This document shows positions 42,407 to 53,427 of a stretch of 64,000 nt of DNA, one piece after another (the stretch's first letter is position 1; the number at the start of each line of letters is the position of its first letter). This DNA is from Anthostomella pinea (taxonomy: Eukaryota; Ascomycota; Sordariomycetes; Xylariales; Xylariaceae). The translations under genes and the position numbers were made by a program. The DNA lies in contig CAUWAG010000010.1 of NCBI GenBank assembly GCA_963556695.1, forward strand, positions 3,968,001-4,032,000, read 5' to 3'. Under the pieces are notes generated by a model. That model was not told the DNA's origin and ran no database searches. It saw nothing but the letters and a program-made list of their open reading frames with translations.

Positions 42407-45400
42407 CTATTCCTCCTCCGATTTCTCCATGGCCACAGCAATTGCAACGTTGCTCAGTTCCTTCAACGTGCACGACTTGCCCAACAACATGGAGAGGGGC
42501 ACATCAGCCCTCAGGCTCTGATAAAGCCAGGTTCGAAACTCAGCACCGATCATGCTATCCATCCCATACTCAGCTAACGGCTTCTCAATCGCAACCGCAT
42601 CGTACTGCATCAGCACCAAGTTCGCAAACATGTACCTGACGTGGCTCAAAACGGCCTCTGACAGCGTTTGCCCCTTTTCCATGGCTTGAGTCACCTCTGC
42701 GGGCATGTCCCCTTTCTGGCCGTGCCTGTTGGGGTTATTATCGTCGCCGCCTAGGGCGCTGGCGAGAAGTCCGGCGCGCGAGTCCTCTAGAACGGGGTGG
42801 TTTCCCTCAAACCCCCTCTTTCGCAGCTGCCGGACCCCAGAGGCTTCAAGGCCGGTAAGCTGGTGCACTATGGCAGGTCCGTTATAGGCATGGTGGACTC
42901 CTATCGTCTTACCCGCAGACGCTAAAGCGAGGTCCAGAATCTGTACGAGCTCGTCGGCATCGATGGGCTGAATTCCCTTACGTAGGAGAAGTGCCTCGAT
43001 CTCCGGATTGTCGTGCAGGTAGCCAACCTCGGAGATCATACCCAGGCCTACCGATATACCGGGAAGTCCCAGGTTTCGTAGATGACGGGCAAAGAGGTCG
43101 AGGAAGTGATTCCCAGCGCAATAGTTGGACTCGGTGGCCGTGCCGACGCTGCCAGAAACAGACGAGGTCATCAGGAAAAAGTCTAGTTGCGCCGCGTTCC
43201 CATTCAACTTAAGGGCGTTAAGCAGGTTCCAGGACCCCTGCCCCTTGGGGTCAATACCCGTGTGCCAATAGCTATTGGACATGTCGGAGAAGATGGCCTC
43301 GTTAAGACCCATGGCGGCTTGCACGACACCTCCAATGCTGCCCATTGCCTCTGCCGCAGCAACGACCTGTTCCACATCGGCCGCATTGCAAACATCGCCT
43401 GTGACGACCGAAGACTTGGCACCAAAAGCATTGAGGTCGCTCACGAGATTCTGCGCTGCTGGGTTTTGGAGTCCAGACCGACCTAAGGATGCGAATTTGC
43501 GTGCGCCCCGGCTGACCATCCACCGAGCAAGGGTGCGTCCCAGCCCTCCTAGACAGCCAACCATGACGTAGCTCTTGTCGGGGTGGAAGGACGTCTCATA
43601 TCTCAGCCTCTGGACTTTGATTTCGGAACTTCCGTTCTCGAGGTTGATGGCTATCTTGCCAATTCGGCTACGCAATGCGAATAGGCGGTACGCTTGGGAT
43701 GCCTCGGAAACATCGAAAATTTTCAAGGGCACAGAACGGGCTATTTTGCCTTCTCAGAAAAGGACATGACCTCGGACAGGAGCTGGTTCCAAAGCGCGTG
43801 ATGCTGCTCGTTGTCCGTGTTATAGAGGTAACTGAGGTCGAATGCGGTAAAGGTTGTGTTCTTAAGGAAAGGATCCATCTCCAGACGGCCGGCGGTAGAG
43901 AGGTCCATCTTGCCGATCTCCACGAAGCGGCCGAAATCTGCAACGCATCGCCATGTTGCATGTAGCTGGTCCCCTATTAGGGAGTTAAGGACCACGTCTA
44001 CCCCACGGCCCGCGGTGGCTTTAAGGATCCCTGCGGAAAAGTACGTATCTCGAGAGCTAAAAATGTTAGAAGGGCCTATACCAAAAGTCTTCACGAGGAA
44101 CTCCCGCTTTTCATCCGTCGAGACTGTAGTGAAGACCTCTGCGCCGGCGGCCAATGCCACCTCGATCGCGGCGATTCCGACACCACCAGCACCTGAATGT
44201 ATCAAAACAGTTTCCCCTGCCTGGAGTTTGGCGCGATATTGCAAGGCATAGAGGGCGGTGGAATACACGACGGGTAGGGTGGCGCAAACATCGAAGCTGT
44301 CCTCTTCTTGGAGCTTATGGCAGGCCCAAGTCGGCAGAACCTGATACGTTTGGCAGTGGGTAGGTGCCATGGCTACGACGGGATCACCGACAGCGTATTC
44401 GGTGACGTCGGATCCAGTCTGCACGACTGTGCCTGCACACTCAAGCTGACAGGTCGCATTCTGCGTCTCAACTCTTCCAGCCAAGACGTAGTAGTCTTTC
44501 GCATTGACCTCCACCGATGCGACCTTGATGCAGATATCCCTGGGGCCTATATTGGACGGCGTTTCTTGCTGGTGGAAGAAGATGCTATCGAACTGACTAG
44601 GCTGTTCGATAAAGAGTTGCGCAGCACCAACCGCTGCCGCGGCCAAACTCACATGCTCAAGGCCTTGCTTGTTTCGAAAGACTTTATTCACTCCATCATC
44701 TGGGACGAACCGACTGACGTGTACAAGGCCATCTCTTTGGACGAACTCCATGTCTGGCTTTGAGCCTTGCTGGTTCAGGACTGAGATCAGACGTTGAGCT
44801 GTCATGTCCACGTTCGCTTCCGGGTCGTCGATATCATACGTGTAGAACTTGAGCGCAGGTTGCTCCATACCCACTGCCCTAGCCACGCCAGAAGCAAGCG
44901 CGAAGTCCGGCTCACCTCCCAGCAGGAGATTTCCGCCTGTCACCCAGACAAGAGCTGTCGCGTTGTCAGTCATGACTTTCACATGACGCATGTCATGATC
45001 GGAAATCGTGCTGAGAAGAGGGCGTTTCAGCTCGCAGAGGTTGAAGATGGTAGACGTTTTGGAGACTTGGTCGGTGGTGAGGCCATCTAGGGTGGTACGC
45101 GCCACCTCGTGTCCCTGGATCTGCTTGAGGGTGTGTGCCAGCGCCATGCCAAGCTTCGATTCTTCTTCCCTCTCCACGATCAAGAACTCGTGCTTCCGCA
45201 AGGCTTCCATGTTCAACTTTGGCACTGGACGAGCAACAGTGAAAAGGCCCAGACCGTGCCCGGTCGGACAAGTAAGGCACGACAGGCCACTTGACTGGAA
45301 ACTGTTCATCCCAGGCTCCGGACACAGGGTAAGCACCGACGCGCCATCGGCAAGCAGGCTCGTGATCTGTGAAATATATCTTTGGACCCAGGGACCAGCG

Positions 45401-48400
45401 ACCGGGATCAGTACAAGGTCGAATGCGCCGCTTTGCAGGTGGGTCATTTCTGTACAAGATTGGCCGGTTTGGGTATCTACGAGCTGGCCAGAAAGCACGC
45501 CCTCGTCATCGAAAGCTGCCGTATTATAACTCGAAAAGCGCTTAAAAGCGGTTTCAGAAGATAACAGGTCCAGGACAGCAGTGGTCAATTCGCGGCTACC
45601 ATTGCCCAGCTCGAGGATACGCGCCCGTGAGTCCTTGTGCACGAGCAGGTCAATGATAGCTCCGAACTTGATTAGTGATGCATCTGAAACGGACGAGCCA
45701 GCTTCCCGAGCGAAGCTCTAAGTGTACTTCTCCAAGCCCAGAGCTGACATGAACCCAAGACCGTATACGTCTGGCTTCCATAGCAGACGAAGTACGGGAT
45801 GGCGCGTGTCTATTTCGCTGATGGACTGGGTGCCAGCGGAGTAAGGATTCAGCTTGACTTGGTCAAATTGAACCACGACCTCGCCATCTTCTTGAATGAG
45901 TTCGGCTCCGGCCTCGAGGGACCCAAAGCCGGTGCTTCGTACGACCGAGTTCATGCGACACGTCATGTCTGAGGGAGTAGCGGCTGTGTTTATGACCACT
46001 GAGGTCAGTCGGGTTGGTACAACAGCCCGAAGACTTTTGGGCGTACCCTTTGCCGCCGACACAGCTGCTAGCTGCAGTAAAGCATCTAGAGTGATTGGGT
46101 GGACGGGGTATTCGGTCGTTGGATCATCATCAGTTGACTTCAGCAGTGGGCCTTTTGCGGTACAGAAGGATTCCGACTTCATGCGGGAAGTCTCGAAATG
46201 AGTTATTGTTTGGAACGTCGGTCCATAGTTGAGTACTTGTTGGGTGAGTTTTTCATACCATATACGTCTTGCTGTCGACTCGAGAGTACCATCTTGCGGT
46301 TGGTACTTTGGCTTCAAGATACTCGCGCTGTTTTCCATGGCAACTGCGCCCGTGGCGTGGGAGACTGAGTCGCCATCGGTATAGGAAGAGACGTTGAATT
46401 TCCACCATTTGGACGAGGTCGCGGTACTTGGAAGGCTCCGTCGGTGGAGCGAGAAGAACATCTCGGTTTGGGCAAGGTACTCGGACGGTAAAGCCAGGGC
46501 ATTCGTGATGTTGACATTGGAGAAATGGAATGAGGGCTTGGTGTAGTCAACGCCGCTCACTTGCATCATCGCTTCCATGGCCATCGCTAGATATCCAGTT
46601 CCCGGAAAAACGATGTTGTTTCCAAGTTTGTGGTCTTGAAGCCAAGGGATGTCGCCCAGTCTAATGATATTGCGAAAGATGAAATCCCTTCCGTTGCCAG
46701 CATCCATCAGCGACCCCAGTAATTCATGACGGCCATATCTTCGTTGACGATATTCCACACTCGATCGCCCCTCTGCCCAGAGCGTTTGCTCATAGTTGAA
46801 CCTGTACGGCGGCAGACTAGTCACCACGCGGTGCAGATGCTTGGATGGTTTGGAAGGGGCTTGCAGTCCGTTGACTTTAGACCAGTTGATGTCACACCCC
46901 TGCATCCATAGCGACCCGGCGCACCGGAGGACACTTTGTAGTGCATTCTCATTTCTCTTGATCGGAGCTGCGTAATTGACCCGAGCTTCAATGCCGTTTG
47001 CTTTGGTCAAGATCTGTCTGATGGGCAGCTCGAGAGACGAGTGCGGTCCTAGCTCTACGAAGCAATGGTCGGATTGAGCCTGGATGTATTCGATAGCGGG
47101 GACGAAGTGTACTTGACTTTCAAGATTCTGGCGCCAGTAACGACCCTTGAAGTCCGACGATTTCGCGCCTACATCTACAGACGAGACGAAAGTTGCCCCT
47201 TTCGGCAGTCTTGTCGAGGGGCCAAGTACTGGCAATCTTCGATCGAGCAAAGCCTCATACTCCTCGCCCATCGCTAGCATGTGATGTGAATGATAACCCT
47301 GCCCGCCAGTCTTTAGGACCCTCGCGAACACCTTGTTCTTTTCGAGAACTCGATGCAGCTCGACCACTGAAGTATGGTCACCCGATATATTCACGCCATC
47401 GGGTGAATTGACGCAGGCCACAGTGAGTTTATCGTCCAGCGAGTTGAGGGTGATCTCGTTGGCAGCCTCTCTTTCGGAAAGACCAACAGTCATCATGGCG
47501 CCCACCGCTTTGTTGTTGGATACCAGATAGCCTCGATAGTAAGCAATGACGATAGCCTCAGCCGCGGAAATGTGACCGGCCGCAAACGCAGCCGCGATCT
47601 CGCCGGACGAGTGGCCAACTGTCGTTGCAGGGGCAATGCCCCAGGAGGCTAGGAGCTGGACCAGGGCTATCTGAATAGCTGTGCAACACGGCTGTGACCT
47701 CTCCGGGCGGTGGATGAGATCCGGATTGTCTATGTCGAGGATTGTCTATGTCGAGGATAGCGTCGAGTAAAGACCAGTCAGGCGCATAGAGCAGAGACAT
47801 GAGTACCAAGTCCATCTCGACCACAACTTGGCGGAAGACAGGAAATTCTGCGAATAGCTCGGAGCACATTCCCGGCCGTTGGGACCCTTGCCCTGTAAAC
47901 ACGAAGGCGTATGGAGCGGGTCTGGATGCAGGTACTGGAGATGTCAAGACAGCTTGCGAACTGAATAACCGGGAGATGTTATCGCCTTGCGAGGCAAGGA
48001 GAAAGCCTCGCATGGGAAGTTGAGTGCGTCTAGAGGCCAGGGTGTATGCGAGGTCATCGAGTTCCGTACTGCCGAAGTCCCAGTTACCTAGATCGGCCAC
48101 CCTAGCTTTGAGAGACGCCGCAGATGCGGTTGACAGAGGCAGGACGATAGTCGACTGCCGGGTACGTAAACGGTCCGACTCATCATTTACGAATTCGTTC
48201 TGATATGGACCGGCCGCCTCCAGAATGACGTGGGCGTTGGCACCACCGTATCCGAAAGAGTTGATACCTATATCGTTCAGTGTGTCAGTGTTTACCCACC
48301 TAGTGGCATCCGCTTCATGGCTCAATTATACTTACCGATGCGGCGCACTCGGGACGAAGAACCAGGCCAGGTCGTCAGTTCGGTCGGAATAGAGATGTTT

Positions 48401-48459
48401 CTCGCATCTATGTTGAGCTTCGGGTTGATGTTCTCCAATCCGTGAGTCGGCAGACTATG
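42407..48459 (-). pseudogene. highly reducing polyketide synthase remnant (KS C-terminus-AT-DH-(MT)-ER-KR-ACP)
   Basis: This is a type I reducing PKS read on the minus strand. Only the end of KS is left (LPTHGLENINPKLNIDARNI, then after a 68-nt intron at 48335-48268 INSFGYGGANAHVILEA). AT follows with FVFTGQGSQRPGM and, after a frame change, the GHSSGEIAAAFAAGH serine elbow. DH has the catalytic His region IPWLQDHKLGNNIVFPGTGY. A much reduced methyltransferase-like stretch (ILELGNGSRELTTAVL) precedes ER (VLIHSGAGGVGIAAIEVALA), KR (YVMVGCLGGLGRTLARWMVS) and an ACP (PLAEYGMDSMIGAEF, Ser in the phosphopantetheine motif). Breaks are truncation of KS at the LINE near 48459, a 16-bp tandem duplication at 47723-47754, an in-frame TAG at 45718-45720, and a 1-nt deficit in the A-run at 43744-43747. 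The KS active-site cysteine region is absent. The product is unknown, and the gene cannot make a working synthase as sequenced. Confidence 0.9.
47723..47754 (+). repeat. 16-bp tandem duplication inside the PKS AT domain
   Basis: The unit GGATTGTCTATGTCGA occurs twice in immediate succession. Sixteen is not a multiple of three, so the duplication shifts the PKS frame just before the GHSSG motif. The frame downstream is the correct one for the rest of AT and DH. Confidence 0.93.
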
Positions 48460-51400
48460 GCAGACCACGGACTGGATCTGATTTCTGAACCAGATGTCCC
48501 GACACATGATGACGGAAATGTACTAGATCTGGTTTTCTCAGATGTCCTCATGGCCGAAGCCTCAGTAAATGATGCACTCCAGTGCACCTCAGATCACGAG
48601 ACATTACGAATAGTCATTCCAATTTAGGGAGATCTGGACCGGATCCTTAAGACCAATCATTGGATAGTACCAAACGATAAACTACAAGAGCTGGTGGACA
48701 ATGTCCAAAACAGGATTCATGAGCTCCCCTGGCTGGGTGCATCCCCTGGCCAGGTGGATGCCTTTACACAGAGCTTGATCAATATGATCCAAGGCTGTGT
48801 CAGGACAGTGGGCAAGAAGCCCCAACAATCTAGACCCACTGCTTGGTGGAATGATAAATATAAAACAGCTATTCAGATATATAGGGCCCTTTCTAAACAC
48901 ACCACAAGCCAAGAAGGGCGGAATTCAGCCCGGCAGGAATTTCGCCGCGTGGTTCAGAAAGCTAGGAGAGAATACTGGCAGACTCTAATCAATTCAGCGA
49001 GTGAGCCAAAGGACCTGTACAGAATCGTTTCTTGGCACAAGCTATCAACAGGATTGCGTTCCCCCCAATCATCATAGGAGACCAAATATTCGAGTCATAA
49101 GAGAGCAAGGCAAATGCACTACGCTCAGCCACGCTTGAACGAAGTACTCCAGATAACGATATCATTGACCCCTGGTCCGCTCAGATCACACAACCCAAAC
49201 CACACATCCCCCTTAAATACCATGTCGGGCTAGAAAAGGCTGAAGGGTGTACTATAGGGACCAAGAACAACTCCCCAGGAATAGACACCCTCACAGTACG
49301 GATTCTGAAAGCTTGCTGGCCAGTCATTGGGGAACATATCAGAGCCCTTTTCCAGACCTATCTACAGATTGGACATCACCCTAAACCATTCAAAGTAGCT
49401 GAGGTGGTGATGATCCCAAAACCAGGCAAGAAAGACTATTCCAATTCAGGGCCTACAGACCAATATCATTGTTGTCATGTCTTGGCAAAGGCCTTGAACG
49501 ACTCATTACAAAAATATTACCTGGTTTGTTATTAAACTTGGAATTCTAGCTCCACAACATTTTGGAGCTCTACCAAAGCGCTCTGCCACTGAACTGGTAG
49601 CTGCACTCATACATGATATTGAGCAGGCCCTTGACCAAGGCCTCGTTGCAACAGTAGTCACGTCAGATGTGAAAAGGGCCTTTGACGCTGCCCTAATGGG
49701 ACGACTGGTGGTTCGCATGAGAGAACAGGGCTGGCCAGGCTTTCTTATAAGATGGGTCCAGTCATTCATGTCCGAGCGGTCCGCAAGGGTTCGGTTTGAA
49801 GGTATCGTGACTGATATAAAAGCTCTCATTTATGGGCTACCACAAGGCTCACCAGCCTCTCTAATCCTTTACATGCTGTATACAGAGCCAATCTGTGCCT
49901 AACTTGGTATGAAAAAGAGACGTTTTGGATATGCAGACAACCTAACGACTCTCTGTATTAGAAAGAACCTTAAGGAAACAGCTATAGAGGCTTCTGAAAA
50001 TCTTTATTTGTTTAATGAATAGGGACATAATAATGCTATTAAATTTAACCCTAACAAAACTGAGATCATGCACTTCTCAAGGAAAAAGAACTCAGACAAC
50101 CCTCCAGTCCGCCACGGGACAATGAACAAAACAGCAAAGGACTCCATGCGATGGCTGGGTGTCTTCCTGGATAGAAAACTAAACTTCAAAGATCACGTTT
50201 CCTACTGAGCCAAGAAAGCTAATAAGGTAGCAAATCACCTGCAAGGACTATGCAACACAGTCAAAGGACTTCCAGTAAAGTCAACCAAGAGGGCTGTGAA
50301 AGCTTGTATTATTCCTATTCTTACACACGGCCTGGAGGCCTGGTACCCAGGAATTGAGAAAATAGGGAGCTTAGGTGGGATATTAGTATGTCGCATTAAG
50401 GGGCTTCTTGGAACGATAGATGCCGTACTATGAACAGCGATTAGGGCTATCTTGCCAGTCTGGAAAACACACCCTAGACATATCCTATACTTTGAATCGC
50501 AGATTCCCCCAGCAGGAGTTCTTACAGAATCAATAAGACGACGTCACGGCCTCTGACTAGGACGAATAGACCAGAGACACCCTCTTGTTGGCAGGCTCCA
50601 AATACAAGCTCACAAGAATCCAACAAGGCTATAAAAGAGCTTCCAGCTAGTCCCTGACTTCCAGAGACCAATACTTACCAGGCCATCATGGAAGAAGCCC
50701 CTAATCTGTAAAGACAAAAACAAAGAAATAGAGCTCTTTAAGCAATGGCTACAGGAGAGAAACGTGAACACTGACCTTGTCATCTATTCAGATGGATCAC
50801 AGTTGGACGACCAAGGCACAACCCGCACTGGATGGGGTTATACCATTAGGAAAGGCGGCACTACACAAGAAGTATACCGGGGGAAGGGCAGACTTCTCCA
50901 AGCAGAAGTAATAGATGCTGAAGTCCATGGTGCTCTCCAAGGTCTTACAGCAGCCAGGGCAATTGGACACGGAAAACAGCTATATATCTGCCTGGACAAC
51001 ACATCAATGATAGATGGGTTCAATGGGACCCCATCCGAGACATCACAGAACATTTTTTTATGATTCCAAGAACTTACCACAGCACACACTCCTGAAGTGA
51101 CCGTCAAGTGGATTCCTGGACATAGAGATATTAATGGCAACGAAGCTGCTGACATACTAACAAAAGAGGGTACCATGCTAGAATCAGACACGACAAACCT
51201 TCCCACAATCTCGTGGGTCAAGAAAGATCTGAAAAAAAAGGGCAAAAAAGAGTTTAATTAATGGTAAAAAGACCAATCAGAACCTAGATATCAAGAAGTA
51301 TACTCACATACAATAATTAAAAGAGACCTTATATCTTTTAAAAGGAGTACTTTATACAGACTTCTAGCGGCCAGATCTGGACATGGCGACTTTGCCAGAT

Positions 51401-51828
51401 ACCATGAACGCTTTGGGCATACAGACTCGAATGATCACTGTAACTGTGGTGAAAAAAAAACACCACAACATATTTTCTTTTGTAAGAGGCTGGGGAAAAA
51501 TCGGCTGCTGCCCAGGTACTCGCCTAGGACAGCTTGTTTACAATACTTAGGGGAGAGGAGCACAGAATGGGCAAAATTCGTGAAAAAAAGCAAATTCTTT
51601 TCATCAGTCTGCCCTCAATAGATAGCTGTTCTTGAAGGACCAGATGGATGACCCCAAGGTCATACCGCCGCAACAACGGGAATGGGCCCGTGAGCGGGAC
51701 TGACTGTACTTATTATCTTGAGACCTCTACAACCCTGCGATGCAGAGGCTCTGGGAGGCGTGGTTTGCACTACTGAGGAGCAACCCCCCACGTTAAATAC
51801 AAAACAAACAAAACAAACAAAACAAACA
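48460..51828 (+). mobile_element. Tad-like non-LTR retrotransposon (LINE), 5'-truncated, defective
   Basis: The element reads on the plus strand from within the endonuclease domain (ADHGLDLISEPDVP, NVLDLVFSDVLMAEA, then TSDHETLRIV) to a 3' tail of AAACA-type repeats at about 51796-51828. Reverse-transcriptase blocks are RAYRPISLLSCLGKGLERLI, VTSDVKRAFDAALMGRLVVR, GLPQGSPASLILYMLY and the active-site box FGYADNLTTL, where YADD is expected. RNase H (DLVIYSDGSQLDD, ICLDNTSMIDGF, WIPGHRDINGNEAAD) is followed by a C-terminal zinc-finger-like CNCGEKKTPQHIFFC. Numerous stops, frame changes and the YADN box make it dead. It interrupts the KS domain of the PKS. No target-site duplication could be identified. 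Confidence 0.9.
50764..51200 (+). pseudogene. RNase H domain of the LINE (defective)
   Basis: The segment begins NTDLVIYSDGSQLDDQGTTR and holds the acidic residues expected for RNase H: D in YSDGS, E in AEVIDAEVHGAL, D in CLDNTSM. It is interrupted by a TGA at 51061-51063, after which the frame continues with QELTTAHTPEVTVKWIPGHR. RNase H at the end of the second LINE frame is normal for the Tad and I groups. Confidence 0.85.
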
Positions 51829-52030
51829 GATGGACTGGGAGGCGATTTGTGGTCGTCAATGCGACGCACGACATATTGTGGGTTATTGTACGACTACTGT
51901 CCGATTACACCTGTCTGAGTACGAAACCGAGTACTTGTATGGATTACCTTGTCGGATTACCTTGTCGGACTATCTGGTCAGAGTAGCGTTGTCGGCTTAC
52001 ATTGCCAGAATACTGTCATAGTATCGCTGT
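51829..52030. repeat. degenerate TTGTCGGATTACC-type short repeats beside the LINE tail
   Basis: Imperfect units of about 13-20 bp (GGATTACCTTGTC, GGACTATCTGGTC, GGCTTACATTGCC, GGATACCTTGTC) recur between about 51930 and 52045, directly after the LINE tail. The missing N-terminal half of the PKS was not found here. Confidence 0.55.
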
Positions 52031-52467
52031 CGGATACCTTGTCGGAGGCCCCGCGGAGGTGGGTGCGGCAACAGCTGGGAGAGGAGACGCCGGCGTCCGC
52101 CTCCGTCACCGCTGTGGACAGCTGCCTGGAGGCTAAACTGGAGGATATCATCCCCGAAGAGCAAGTCATCGAGCGTGAGGAGGGTAAGGAGCACTCAGCT
52201 TGCGTATCACGCTTTGGTCTGGCAAGAGTGACTACTAACTGGGATTTGCAGTTCGAATGCCAGAAGGCACCTGGACGATGATCCCACTTCTAAACCAACG
52301 GAGAAAGCGTAAGCTTACAGTGGTCGAGTATGACGCCTCTGAAGCAGAGAGTGAGGGACAACAACTGTTACCAATGGTGGGCATGAGCTGCGGTATGTAG
52401 GAATAAGACATTTGTGAACCTGAGACCCTGGTTGCCTACAGACGACACAACAATTGTGCCTTTGTGA
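52031..52467 (+). CDS. spliced orphan fragment of unknown function
   Basis: The two introns look genuine. The first spans 52184-52251 and has donor GTAAGG, a perfect TACTAAC branch site and a TTTGCAG acceptor. The second spans 52393-52441 with donor GTATGT. Exon 1 is acidic (AKLEDIIPEEQVIEREEG), and exon 2 in phase reads MPEGTWTMIPLLNQRRKRKL and VVEYDASEAESEGQQLLPMV. Exon 3 then ends within about nine codons at 52467, although another frame there stays open longer (NNCAFVKVDDSYRFYF). The start is uncertain: the upstream frame runs back into the short-repeat region. I recognise no family. It may be the 3' end of a gene truncated by the rearrangement at this locus. Confidence 0.38.
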
Positions 52468-53427
52468 AGGTGGATGACTCGTATCGCTTCTACTTCTGAG
52501 CATGTTTGATGTGTTGACTGTTTTTTATCCTTTCACAGCCCATTCTCTGTAGACAGCAACACGACACTCTTACGCAATTGTTGGTAGATCAATAGCACAC
52601 AGAGTCGGGCGACCTATGCAATCTACGTTACCTAACACCAGAAAACATCCATCTCCGAGCTGGCTTGCCTTTTCCATTGTTAGAAACACCGTCCGAACGC
52701 ACGATCCTTACGCCTTCGATAACCTAACTACACGAGAGGTCAAGCAAAGCGCGAGTACCCTTACCCTCCCTGGCCTCCGATGACGCCATACACACCACAG
52801 AGCCTCTCATCGCAATTCTCCCGAAGCACGGGTTTGCGAGGGTGGCCTAGGTGATAAGCTTGACCGCCTCTCTATCCCCGAATACCCCAACCCCCAACCC
52901 GCCCACCAGCATAGACCTTTTGTGCAGCATCCTACGGTCCAATAGGACTTCCCGCCAGCCAGCCATCGTGCTGACGTGCCGTTCTCCAGCATCTGCAGAC
53001 TGCAGCGGTGCCTGGCTCATCATCTGATGAAGAAAGCGAGTTACATGCGGGTTGCTTACCAAGGCCAAGCGAGCCTAGGTCATGTGCTACAGGAAACGGT
53101 ACTGCAGCCGACGCTTGACTGCTATACGGACTTGGGCTTTTGGTCATCCTCTTATCACGCATCCGGGCATCTCGGAAGCCGTGCCAAGTTTCGGCAACCG
53201 ACATGCAAGCGATTTGGTCGAAGACCCCTAGCTATCTGAGGTCCCCGAAGTGCCACTGGCCATGCCTCCTCACGGCGGCTGCTATATCTTGTGTGGCACT
53301 CGTCCTTCAAGTTGCCTCTGAGTTGCGCAGATAGAATTGCTTCGACGATCCCTCTCATCAACACTCGACCTCTTAAGTACACCTGCAGCGCAAGCGTCCT
53401 GGGCCGTCGCATTGCAGCTACCTATCT
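52468..53427. other. intergenic, promoter of GMC oxidoreductase
   Basis: No supported gene. Short frames on both strands at 52800-53410 lack domains. Confidence 0.45.
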
